Below, piece by piece: positions 1-5,743 of a DNA stretch of 5,743 nucleotides (position 1 is the first letter of the stretch; each line of letters opens with the position of its first letter). The notes beneath the pieces are model-generated. The model was not told where the DNA came from, did no database searches, and saw nothing but the letters and a program-made list of their open reading frames with translations. The stretch spans positions 1-5,743 of the forward strand of contig JAUXJP010000075.1 of the NCBI GenBank assembly GCA_030624695.1. Direction: 5' to 3'. The stretch comes from Candidatus Dadabacteria bacterium (GTDB taxonomy: Bacteria > Desulfobacterota_D > UBA1144 > Nemesobacterales > JAJCZQ01). The translations under genes were made by a program, and so were the position numbers.

Positions 1-995
1 GGAGACTTATTGCCGGAATGGGTATAGGGGCTGAAATATCCTTAGCCACTACTTATCTCGGGGAACTTTCACCTGCAAATTTAAGGGGCAGATATACCGG
101 ATGGGCAATATCTGCAGCATTTGCAGGATTTGCTGCTGTTCCGTTTCTTGCCCTTGCCCTCGTGCCAAATTACCAGTGGGGTTGGAGACTGCTCCTTGTT
201 CTTGGCGGTATTGGAGGAATCCTGATTGCAATAATGAGGAGAAATATCCCTGAATCGGCGCGTTGGCTGAATTCTCATGGACAATATGAAAAAGCTGATA
301 AAATTGTATCGGTATCGGAAAAATATGTAGAACTTAAAACCGGAAAGAAACTGCCTGAAGCTGATACTGTAAAAATATTAACTAAGGAAATAGACTTTAA
401 TGTTAAATCTTTATTTCGTGCACCCTTGATATTCAGGATAATACTTTTTGGGTCAATCTGGTTCTTTTATTATATAGGTAATTATGCTTGGCTTACATTA
501 ACACCCGAACTATTACAAAAGAAAGGTGTTGAACTTACACAAAGTATTTCACACCTAACCTTAACAGGAGTTGGTTTTCTTGCAGGGGCTATTATAGCGG
601 TATTTATCAGTGATAGAGTTGAAAGAAAAAATTCAGTGGCATTTATAGCTTTTATATGGACGTTACTGCTATTGCTTATAGGTTATTTTCCAAGTGACAC
701 TATGCTTGTAATTGCAGGGTTTTTGGCTTCCGCGACAATAGGACTCTTTATACCTATTTTATACACTTATACAGGAGAAAACTTTCCCACAAAAATAAGG
801 GCAACCGGTATTGCTATAACCGACGGGGTAGGTCACATTGGCGGAGCTTTTTGCGGACAGATAGTATTTCTTATTTATAACCATTATGGATATTCAGGGG
901 CACTTACCGGTATGGCTGTAACCGGATTAATTGCCGGTATATTAGTGCTGTCAGGTGAAAAAACTACCCGCCGTGCTCTGGAGGAAATAAATTAG
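1..995 (+). CDS. MFS transporter, sugar-porter-like (5' end outside window)
   Basis: This is the C-terminal two thirds of a 12-helix inner-membrane secondary transporter; the reading frame is open to the left edge (RLIAG precedes the first ATG at 18), so the true start lies outside. Counting from that ATG, the conserved cytoplasmic motif E16 plus R23-G24-R25 after helix 4 is present, then helices at about 28-49 and 55-73, and IPESARWL (77-84), which matches the PESPRWL signature ending the N-terminal half of sugar porters. A charged loop (85-133) leads to helices near 137-158, 178-198, 205-224, 228-250, 262-285 and 294-312, with DRVERK (199-204) and ENFPTKIRATG (254-264), the second-half counterparts. 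The RATG form also occurs in aromatic-acid and sialate symporters, so the substrate is not assignable. About 110-130 N-terminal residues should be missing. It lies 31 bp upstream of an SDR gene, probably in one operon. Confidence 0.9.
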   Translation, partial: RLIAGMGIGAEISLATTYLGELSPANLRGRYTGWAISAAFAGFAAVPFLALALVPNYQWGWRLLLVLGGIGGILIAIMRRNIPESARWLNSHGQYEKADKIVSVSEKYVELKTGKKLPEADTVKILTKEIDFNVKSLFRAPLIFRIILFGSIWFFYYIGNYAWLTLTPELLQKKGVELTQSISHLTLTGVGFLAGAIIAVFISDRVERKNSVAFIAFIWTLLLLLIGYFPSDTMLVIAGFLASATIGLFIPILYTYTGENFPTKIRATGIAITDGVGHIGGAFCGQIVFLIYNHYGYSGALTGMAVTGLIAGILVLSGEKTTRRALEEIN

Positions 996-1010
996 TTGCT
1001 GATTAATTTC

Positions 1011-1018
1011 AAGGAGGG
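1011..1018 (+). promoter_or_regulatory. Strong Shine-Dalgarno site of the SDR gene
   Basis: AAGGAGGG lies about 8-9 nt before the ATG at 1027. Another ATG at 1022 is too close to the site and runs into TGA after two codons, so the site selects 1027. There is no room for an obvious terminator in the 31-bp gap after the transporter, which supports co-transcription. Confidence 0.8.
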
Positions 1019-1026
1019 CCAATGAT

Positions 1027-1809
1027 ATGAAACTAAAAGATAAAGTAACCATTATAACGGGCGGATCTTCAGGTATTGGGCATGCTCTTTCCCTGGGATT
1101 TGCAAAAGAAGGGGCAAAAATAGTTGTTGCAGCATTACATGAGGAAGGATGCATAGAAGTTGTAAATGAGATAAAGGAATCGGGTGGAGAAGCAATACCA
1201 TTTTGTCTCGATGTTTCGGATCTCAAAAAACAGGAAGAACTTCTTGAAGCAACGTTAAATGCATTTGGCAAAATGGATATTCTTATAAATGATGCCGCTT
1301 ACTCAAGAAGAGAAAAAGTATTGGAAGTAACACCCGAAAGCTGGGACAGGCAGATGGATGTAAGCCTTAAGGCATTATTTTTTCTTTCCCAGTCTTTTGC
1401 CAAACAGATAATTAAACAAAAAAGTCATGGACGGATAATAAATATAGGTTCAGTAGCAGGTGTTATGGATTTTCATCCTGTATCTATTGCTTATCATGCT
1501 GCCAAAGCAGGGACAATACATGTAACAAGGGTCATGGGTGCTGACCTCGCAAAATACAATATTACCGTAAACTGTATATCACCTGGGTCAACGGTAAGTC
1601 CAATGTCCAAATCACAGAGCAAAAAATACTATGACTATATGACACAAGGTATCCCTGAACACAGAATGGCAGAACCCCAGGAAATGGTACCTCCCGCAAT
1701 AATGTTTGCCTCCGATGAAGCGGAATATATAACCGGGCAGACACTTTTTGTTGAAGGTGGAGCATTGGCTGTATACCTCGGAAGGGAAGAGCCTGATTTT
1801 GAAACTTAA
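1027..1809 (+). CDS. Classical short-chain dehydrogenase/reductase (SDR)
   Basis: This is a 260-residue soluble NAD(P)-dependent oxidoreductase with one Rossmann domain, of normal length for classical SDRs. The cofactor loop TGGSSGIG is at residues 11-18, D62 follows the third strand (CLDV), the NNAG motif appears as NDAA (88-91), the catalytic serine is S142 (INIGSVAG), the active site YxxxK is Y156-K160, and the PGS loop and C-terminal ITGQTLFVEGG segment resemble FabG and glucose 1-dehydrogenase relatives. The Asn of the catalytic tetrad (usually in a VNLK context) is S113 here (DVSLKA). The loop after strand 2 (AALHEEG) has neither the typical Asp for NAD nor the Arg for NADP, so cofactor preference is unclear. 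Being downstream of a sugar-porter-like transporter suggests oxidation or reduction of an imported sugar or polyol, but this is inference; the substrate cannot be read from the sequence. Confidence 0.93.
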   Translation: MKLKDKVTIITGGSSGIGHALSLGFAKEGAKIVVAALHEEGCIEVVNEIKESGGEAIPFCLDVSDLKKQEELLEATLNAFGKMDILINDAAYSRREKVLEVTPESWDRQMDVSLKALFFLSQSFAKQIIKQKSHGRIINIGSVAGVMDFHPVSIAYHAAKAGTIHVTRVMGADLAKYNITVNCISPGSTVSPMSKSQSKKYYDYMTQGIPEHRMAEPQEMVPPAIMFASDEAEYITGQTLFVEGGALAVYLGREEPDFET

Positions 1810-1812
1810 GTA

Positions 1813-2412
1813 TTAATCGATATGAAGTAGAAGGTCTGATCTTAGTTTGTGATTATCAAGATAAGGGACATAGTGGTCATAGAAAATTGATTTTTTTAGC
1901 TCCCATCCATGATGATCCAGGTGCCTGATGGTTTCATCACGTGCTTCGGCCCTTTGCATTGCTGTTTCTATCGATACATCGAGAAAAATTTTAAGGTCAA
2001 TAAACCCATCTAATTCTTCATCACAGGAAAACAGCCCTTCAAGTATAAGATAATCGAGCTCAGTTGCATCCACATGAAAAGTATCGTCAAATTCACCATT
2101 AGCCAGGTCATATAAACCCGTAATTGTAAAACTTTCCATTTTTTTTACAGATGCCAGTGTATTTCTGATCTTAAAGAGATCATACCAGTTTCGCAGATCT
2201 ATTTGATCATATTCAAGTTTGCTCACCCAATCATGCCTCCCTACTGTTACAAAAAGGTCAGTTGTAATAATAAGGCTTTTTCCGCCGATTTCTTTTAATA
2301 GATGTTCTGCCTGGTAACTCTTTCCGCTGCCTATTACACCTTCAAGGGCAATTGTATAGGGATGTTTTTTTTCTTTATGTTTAATTTCTTTGACTAATTC
2401 TGTAAATTTCAT
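1813..2412 (-). CDS. Uridine kinase-like P-loop kinase
   Basis: This 199-residue cytosolic protein has the layout of the phosphoribulokinase/uridine kinase family. It shows a Walker A motif GVIGSGKS (25-32), a strand ending in TTDLF (50-54) where uridine kinases carry the substrate-binding Asp (DxYY), LILEG (122-126) matching the conserved VIILEG strand, FLDVSIETAMQRAEARD (143-159) matching the FVDTPLDICLMRRIKRD lid region, and a C-terminal YVPYLDNHKLRSDLLL segment resembling the family's tail. It is slightly shorter than E. coli Udk (213 residues). The match is in motif order rather than close identity, so the phosphate acceptor may not be uridine. The ATG at 2412 has no strong Shine-Dalgarno upstream. 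Its stop is 3 bp from the convergent SDR stop, and it is divergent from the channel gene. Confidence 0.75.
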   Translation of the reverse strand: MKFTELVKEIKHKEKKHPYTIALEGVIGSGKSYQAEHLLKEIGGKSLIITTDLFVTVGRHDWVSKLEYDQIDLRNWYDLFKIRNTLASVKKMESFTITGLYDLANGEFDDTFHVDATELDYLILEGLFSCDEELDGFIDLKIFLDVSIETAMQRAEARDETIRHLDHHGWELKKSIFYDHYVPYLDNHKLRSDLLLHID

Positions 2413-2476
2413 AAATGTTAATTTTTCCGGTAATAATTTATGAAAAATATACTAAATTATTTTTTAATAATCACAA
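2413..2476. promoter_or_regulatory. Divergent 64-bp AT-rich promoter region (kinase / channel)
   Basis: Both flanking genes begin at the edges of this spacer, so both promoters must lie here or inside the coding regions. On the plus strand TATACT (2448-2453) is a possible -10 for the channel, but the -35 position is poor. On the minus strand TATATTTT (2451-2444) is one base off the Bacteroidota TAnnTTTG box, with TTTG at 2477-2474 about 22 bp upstream. Neither gene has a clear Shine-Dalgarno site. The individual boxes are weak guesses in very AT-rich DNA. Confidence 0.3.
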
Positions 2477-3187
2477 ATGAATAACAAAGAAAATAAAAAC
2501 GGATTTTTATCATTATTTTTGAATATAAGACTCAGCAAGTTCTCTTATCTTCTGATCTCACTTGTTTTACTATTAATAATCTATCCCGTGTTTGAGGGCG
2601 ACCAAAGCAGATTGGAACTTTTCTTTCTGATTGTTGTGATAATTCAGATTGCCGGTATTTATGCAATAAGTTACACCCGGACGGATTTTATAATAGGCAC
2701 TGTTCTTGGATTGCTGTGGTTGATTTTTTCACTGGCATTCTGGTTTTTTCCGATGAAGATTGATTTTATTTTGAGTATTTTCTTCGGCGTTCTTTTTTTA
2801 ATATTTACAACTCTAATTATTCTCTATCATGTACTTCAGGGACAAAAGGTTACAGTTGATACGCTGTTTGGGGCAATATGTGTTTTTATCCTGATAGGTA
2901 TTATTTGGAGCGGGATATACTTCCTGATTAATACCATTTCACCGGGATCTTTTCTTGTCTCGGAGGCATATAATTATGAAAACAGTACAATAAAATGGTC
3001 TGCACTTCTTTTTTACAGCTATTCAACTTATACACCGTTGAGTAACTCAGCCATTTACCCTGCAACATCTTACGCAGAGTCGGCAGCTGCTTTTGAAGCA
3101 ATATTCGGGCATCTATATGTTGTAATGCTTGTTGCCAGGCTTGTAGGGCTTTATATAGTAAAGTATAGTGACCAGGGCCAGAAATAG
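2477..3187 (+). CDS. Ion_trans_2-type channel protein with non-canonical selectivity filter
   Basis: This is a 236-residue integral membrane protein. Hydrophobic segments lie near residues 23-38, 48-65, 70-91, 97-119, 128-152 and 206-228. The last two frame a pore region: VTVDTLFGAICVFILIG (125-141) is the outer helix start typical of bacterial potassium-channel-like proteins, and AIFGHLYVVMLVARLVGLYI (208-227) is the matching inner helix. Between them FYSYSTYTPLSNSAIYP (179-195) aligns without gaps to the usual YFSFVTLTTLGYGDITP, but the filter TLGYGD reads P187-L-S-N-S-A192. The frame is continuous through this region, so the change is not a frameshift. The fold is well supported; potassium conduction is doubtful. 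It could be a non-selective or anion pore, a non-conducting sensor, or a regulatory subunit. There is no cytoplasmic ligand-binding domain. The ATG at 2477 is the first after an in-frame TAA at 2468 and lacks a Shine-Dalgarno. Confidence 0.82.
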   Translation: MNNKENKNGFLSLFLNIRLSKFSYLLISLVLLLIIYPVFEGDQSRLELFFLIVVIIQIAGIYAISYTRTDFIIGTVLGLLWLIFSLAFWFFPMKIDFILSIFFGVLFLIFTTLIILYHVLQGQKVTVDTLFGAICVFILIGIIWSGIYFLINTISPGSFLVSEAYNYENSTIKWSALLFYSYSTYTPLSNSAIYPATSYAESAAAFEAIFGHLYVVMLVARLVGLYIVKYSDQGQK

Positions 3188-3195
3188 TGCAAAAA

Positions 3196-4890
3196 TTAGA
3201 TTTCGGATTCTTTAGGTGTCCTGGAGTTGTTGGCCCCAACCTTGCTTCCCCATTCTAAAAGTTCTTTACTGCAGTCATCACGGTCTATTGAAATTTCAAT
3301 AAAACAAAGACCTTTATGTTTTAAGGATTTCTTGATCGCATCACGGAGTTCACCCTCTGTGTCTACTTTAAAAGATATCCCGTTACCATCCTCGGCATTA
3401 AACACATCAATAAGTTCACTGTACTTCCAGTTTTTTATATTGTTGTAAATCCCATCATGTATTTCCACTTCAATTGTATAGCCTCTGTTATTAATCAGAA
3501 AAATTATTGGATTAAGCTTGTAACGAATCATCGTAGAAATTTCCTGGGCGGTAAGTTGAAAAGAGCCGTCCCCCACAAATGTCATAACCCTTCTATTTTG
3601 TTCAGTACCCAAAGAATAGCCCAGGGTGGCTCCTACGGACCAGCCTATTGAACCGTACTGCATCTGTATTTCAAATTTAGCACCATCAGGTAATTTGAGT
3701 TTTATGCCGTTAAACCAGGAGTCACCTGTCTCTACTAAAACGGCTGTTTTGGCATTAATATAGCTTTGAATTATTCCGAACATCCTTTTTGTTGTCAGGA
3801 TTTGTTTTGGCTTTACCGGTGGTTCCTTGGCAATTTCTTCTTTTATTCTATTAAAGGCCTTAACATTAGTATTGTTGGATTTAATTTTTTTCGAAAGTTC
3901 AGCAAGAAACTCGGAAAGATGAACACTGTTATAAGTCCTGTCCGAAAATTTTACATACTCTGGCCCTGCATTTATAAGTTTGTCGCGGTTAATTAGTGTG
4001 GTATAACCCGTTGTTGTATAATCGGTAAAAGTAGGGCCGGCAAAAAGATAGGCATGCGATGATTCAACTATCTCGCTTACACCGGGGCTGCTCACCTGTC
4101 CCCAATATGTACCGAGGTAGTTTTTATGCCCTTCCGGAAACATACCTTTTGCATTTGGCATTGTTGCTACCGCGTAATTACTTTTATCGGCAAGTTTCTT
4201 AAATGCGTCTATGGCACCAGACGGCCTTAATTTAACACCAGCAATAAGTACGGGTTTTTGAACCGAATTTAGTATCTTGGCAGCGTGTGCTACGGAATCC
4301 CTCAGATTACTTTTATCACTTAGGATATCTTCTTTGAAATTAAAGTTTTGGGGCTTATGAATATGGAGACCTGCTATATTACATGGAATTTCAATGTAAA
4401 CGGGTTTACGGGTCATTAAGCATTGCTTGATTGCGACATCAATCTGAATCGGTGCTACTTTTTTATGTTTTACGACTACGGATTCACTGGTAACATGGGA
4501 AAATATGTCTTTCTGGTAACCATACCTGACTTCACCAAGTGTATGGTGAAGGAGCTGGTTTTCAGGTTCGGAGTTGGTATTTGGGCCGCCTGAAATAATA
4601 ATTACCGGAAGGTCCTCGGAATAGGAACCGGCAACTGCATTGAGGGCACTTAATGCACCAACAGAAAAAGTTGTTACTACAACACCAATACCATTTGCCC
4701 TTGCATACCCGTCAGCAGCGTAACCGGCATTGAGTTCGTTGCAGCATCCTATGAGTTGTAAATTTTTATTTTTTATAAACTCGTCAAGTAAAATTAGATT
4801 ATAATCACCGGGAACTGTGAAATAGTGTTTTACTCCAATTTCCTGAAGCCGTTGAGCAAGGTATCCCCCAATACTTATTGTTTCACCCAT
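3196..4890 (-). CDS. pdc: Pyruvate decarboxylase, thiamine diphosphate-dependent (EC 4.1.1.1)
   Basis: This 564-residue cytosolic enzyme should convert pyruvate to acetaldehyde and CO2, normally as a tetramer with ThDP and Mg2+. Its length and motifs follow Zymomonas mobilis PDC (568 residues) closely throughout. In the N-terminal pyrimidine-binding domain VPGDYNLILLD contains catalytic D29, CCNELNAGYAADGYARA contains E52, and LLHHTLG contains H115-H116. The C-terminal domain has GDSWFN with W392, the Mg2+/diphosphate motif GDGS (440-443) ending in NN (467-468), and GYTIEVEIHDG with E474, counterpart of Zymomonas E473. FTDYTTTGY retains the Tyr matching Y290, and I473/I477 match I472/I476. 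These small-pocket residues favour pyruvate over indolepyruvate or branched-chain keto acids. The tail ANSRTP is also shared. The ATG at 4890 is set by GGAGG 10 nt upstream. No alcohol dehydrogenase gene is adjacent, and the stop is 8 bp from the convergent channel stop. Confidence 0.93.
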   Translation of the reverse strand: MGETISIGGYLAQRLQEIGVKHYFTVPGDYNLILLDEFIKNKNLQLIGCCNELNAGYAADGYARANGIGVVVTTFSVGALSALNAVAGSYSEDLPVIIISGGPNTNSEPENQLLHHTLGEVRYGYQKDIFSHVTSESVVVKHKKVAPIQIDVAIKQCLMTRKPVYIEIPCNIAGLHIHKPQNFNFKEDILSDKSNLRDSVAHAAKILNSVQKPVLIAGVKLRPSGAIDAFKKLADKSNYAVATMPNAKGMFPEGHKNYLGTYWGQVSSPGVSEIVESSHAYLFAGPTFTDYTTTGYTTLINRDKLINAGPEYVKFSDRTYNSVHLSEFLAELSKKIKSNNTNVKAFNRIKEEIAKEPPVKPKQILTTKRMFGIIQSYINAKTAVLVETGDSWFNGIKLKLPDGAKFEIQMQYGSIGWSVGATLGYSLGTEQNRRVMTFVGDGSFQLTAQEISTMIRYKLNPIIFLINNRGYTIEVEIHDGIYNNIKNWKYSELIDVFNAEDGNGISFKVDTEGELRDAIKKSLKHKGLCFIEISIDRDDCSKELLEWGSKVGANNSRTPKESEI

Positions 4891-4900
4891 AACATTTAAT

Positions 4901-4906
4901 CCTCCG
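4901..4906 (-). promoter_or_regulatory. Shine-Dalgarno site of the pyruvate decarboxylase gene
   Basis: On the minus strand CGGAGG precedes the ATG at 4890 by 10 nt. A second ATG beginning at 4895 is in another frame and too close, so this site supports 4890 as the start. Confidence 0.7.
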
Positions 4907-4938
4907 GAAATAATACATTATCAAGTAAATTTAAATGA

Positions 4939-4955
4939 TTTACATGTTTAGTAAA
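4939..4955. promoter_or_regulatory. Inverted repeat upstream of pdc (candidate operator)
   Basis: TTTAC-N7-GTAAA is a perfect 5-bp-arm inverted repeat located 49-65 bp before the pyruvate decarboxylase start, where a regulator site could sit. The arms are short and AT-rich, so chance occurrence is quite possible. It does not match the Rex, FNR/CRP or other consensus palindromes that I checked. Confidence 0.2.
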
Positions 4956-4970
4956 AATTTTTTTTGTAAC

Positions 4971-4986
4971 AATAACTCGGGTTATT
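4971..4986. repeat. 6-bp inverted repeat between pdc and the glycosyltransferase remnant
   Basis: AATAACTCGGGTTATT is a perfect 6-bp-arm inverted repeat around TCGG. It sits 81-96 bp upstream of pdc and just before the remnant's ATG. The stem is AT-rich and is not followed by a clear U tract on either strand, so it is not a convincing terminator; it may be an operator or a chance palindrome. The rest of 4891-4994 is AT-rich with no other feature that I can support. Confidence 0.3.
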
Positions 4987-4994
4987 ATATATTA

Positions 4995-5174
4995 ATGAAT
5001 AATTTCTCCATTTCTGTTGTGCTTCCGGCTTATAACGAAGAAGAAAATATAAAAAATACGTTATAAGAATGTATTGATTTTCTTGATAAACGATTTGAGG
5101 ATTATGAAATTATTGCGGTTAATGACGGCTCTTCTGATCGGATGGATGATAAGCTGGATCTGAATTTTTACTAA
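4995..5174 (+). pseudogene. Glycosyltransferase family 2 remnant (nonsense codon and 3' loss)
   Basis: From the ATG at 4995 the frame encodes SVVLPAYNEEENIKNTL, the N-terminal strand and loop of GT-A fold family 2 glycosyltransferases (polyprenyl-phosphate or dolichol-phosphate sugar type), then meets TAA at 5064-5066. In the same frame it continues with ECIDFLDKRFEDYEIIAVNDGSSD, split here only by position: ECIDFLDKR at 5067-5093 and EIIAVNDGSSD at 5106-5138, which contains the conserved nucleotide-sugar-binding VNDGS(S/T)D. After that, homology ends within about a dozen codons at TAA 5172-5174. A functional member is usually well over 200 residues, so nearly three quarters are gone. There is no Shine-Dalgarno. 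The in-frame continuation of family motifs after the stop shows decay of a real gene, not chance. The stop could derive from CAA (Gln) by one C-to-T change. Confidence 0.85.
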
Positions 5175-5186
5175 TTTATTGATATT

Positions 5187-5699
5187 CTAAAACTTAAAAT
5201 CACCTTTAGTATATAGTGAAGGATTTTGCATCCACCTAAGCTCCCCGCCACCGGGACGCAACTTAGACCATTTATCAAAAATAAAATCAATCCTTGCCAT
5301 AGTTGCGGTCTTAAAAGTTATCTCTCCGCCTCCTATCATATGAGACACTAGCATTGAGCATTTAGGTTCATGCCCTACAAGCATTACGGATGAGTATTTG
5401 TCGGATAAATTTTTTATAAGTTTAAATATTTCTTCGTATGATCCAGAATAAAGTATTTCATTTTCAGTTACTTCGCAGTTCCATTTTCCTTCCTCTTTTG
5501 AAATCTCCAGTGTCTGTTTGGCACGGGTTGCTGTTGAAGTTATAACAAGTTCCGGGACCTGGCCGGAAAGTCTAAGCATCCTGCCCATGGTTTTAGCGCT
5601 TTCAATTCCCCTTTGTGCAAGCGGTCGGTCATGGTCAGAGCCGTAAGCTGCGGCCCAATCCGATTTGCCATGACGGTATATGAAAATTCGTTTACTCAT
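5187..5699 (-). CDS. sixA: SixA-type phosphohistidine phosphatase (histidine phosphatase superfamily)
   Basis: This is a 170-residue cytosolic protein of branch 1 of the histidine phosphatase superfamily, close in length to E. coli SixA (161). The N-terminal strand ends in the catalytic RHG motif (R9-H10-G11, followed by KSDW), where H10 would form the phosphohistidine intermediate. DRPLAQRG (24-31) matches the SixA-like RPLTxxG segment, STATRAKQT (55-63) carries the second phosphate-binding Arg R59, E81 lies in the ENEILYSG stretch where the acid/base Glu is expected, and LVGHEP (107-112) carries the second catalytic His H110. SixA in E. coli removes phosphate from His-containing phosphotransfer proteins; the target here is unknown, and no histidine kinase or phosphotransferase gene is in view. 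The ATG at 5699 has no clear Shine-Dalgarno. Its stop faces the glycosyltransferase remnant 12 bp away. Confidence 0.88.
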   Translation of the reverse strand: MSKRIFIYRHGKSDWAAAYGSDHDRPLAQRGIESAKTMGRMLRLSGQVPELVITSTATRAKQTLEISKEEGKWNCEVTENEILYSGSYEEIFKLIKNLSDKYSSVMLVGHEPKCSMLVSHMIGGGEITFKTATMARIDFIFDKWSKLRPGGGELRWMQNPSLYTKGDFKF

Positions 5700-5726
5700 A
5701 TTAAACTATAAATGATAATGTAATTT

Positions 5727-5734
5727 CAAATTTA
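5727..5734 (-). promoter_or_regulatory. TAnnTTTG-like -7 box upstream of sixA (tentative)
   Basis: On the minus strand TAAATTTG, 28 nt before the sixA start, fits the TAnnTTTG -7 element described for Bacteroidota primary sigma factors. The matching -33 TTTG would fall past the end of the window and cannot be checked. In AT-rich DNA such an octamer can arise by chance. Confidence 0.3.
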
Positions 5735-5743
5735 TTAACAAAA

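Noticed and set aside
951..1271. Minus-strand open frame of 106 codons across the transporter-SDR junction
   Set aside because: It overlaps the conserved Rossmann motif region of the SDR in antisense and has a low-complexity Ser-rich translation with no family signature.
3011..3061. Frameshift as the cause of the missing GYGD filter
   Set aside because: Flanking conserved pore-loop and inner-helix residues are in the same frame, and the alignment is ungapped through the filter, so the substitutions are real codon changes.
3173..3237. Long-range complementarity GGGCCA ... TGGCCC flanking the channel/pdc junction as a terminator
   Set aside because: The arms are only 6 bp and separated by about 50 bp, one arm lies within each gene, and no U tract follows.
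3457..3996. Plus-strand open frames of 64-76 codons opposite the pyruvate decarboxylase gene
   Set aside because: They are antisense to a strongly conserved enzyme, have no recognisable motifs and no ribosome-binding sites; they are shadows of the real frame.
4891..4994. Possible TPP riboswitch upstream of the ThDP-dependent decarboxylase
   Set aside because: The leader is only about 100 bp of AT-rich sequence and contains no CUGAGA-type thi-box core or paired helices expected of the riboswitch.
5064..5066. TAA in the glycosyltransferase frame as a recoded sense codon
   Set aside because: TAA ends the SDR, kinase and pdc genes in this window, and the frame also loses homology soon after, so simple gene decay explains it.

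Overview
The window comes from a bacterial chromosome of low to moderate GC (by eye a little under 40%). It carries six protein-coding genes and one decayed gene, all ordinary single-domain products. The AT-rich spacers, the mix of strong and absent Shine-Dalgarno sites, and a TAnnTTTG-like box upstream of the last gene would fit a member of the Bacteroidota/Ignavibacteria lineage. That placement is an inference and is not secure. No mobile element, CRISPR array, rRNA or tRNA is visible.

Layout from left to right. (1) A two-gene plus-strand unit: the 3' two thirds of an MFS transporter with sugar-porter-like motifs (1-995), then, 31 bp later and behind a strong AAGGAGG site, a classical short-chain dehydrogenase/reductase (1027-1809). 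(2) A uridine-kinase-like P-loop kinase on the minus strand (1813-2412), whose stop codon is 3 bp from the SDR stop. (3) Divergent from the kinase across a 64-bp AT-rich spacer, a six-segment membrane protein of the bacterial ion-channel (Ion_trans_2) type (2477-3187), whose selectivity filter is replaced by unrelated residues. (4) Convergent with the channel at 8 bp, a full-length pyruvate decarboxylase of the Zymomonas/plant/yeast type on the minus strand (3196-4890). (5) A short plus-strand remnant of a family 2 glycosyltransferase with an in-frame stop and a lost 3' part (4995-5174). (6) A SixA-type phosphohistidine phosphatase on the minus strand (5187-5699), with its upstream region running off the window.

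The MFS-SDR pair is probably co-transcribed and could import and oxidise or reduce a small carbon compound. The pyruvate decarboxylase would convert pyruvate to acetaldehyde plus CO2, implying an ethanol or acetaldehyde branch, but no alcohol dehydrogenase of a recognisable type lies beside it. The remaining genes show no obvious shared pathway; strand alternates at almost every boundary, so most are separate transcription units.

The observations most worth following are the channel-fold protein whose K+ signature GYGD is SNSA in an ungapped alignment, and the bona fide pyruvate decarboxylase, an enzyme known from few bacteria. I see no convincing multi-gene novel system.
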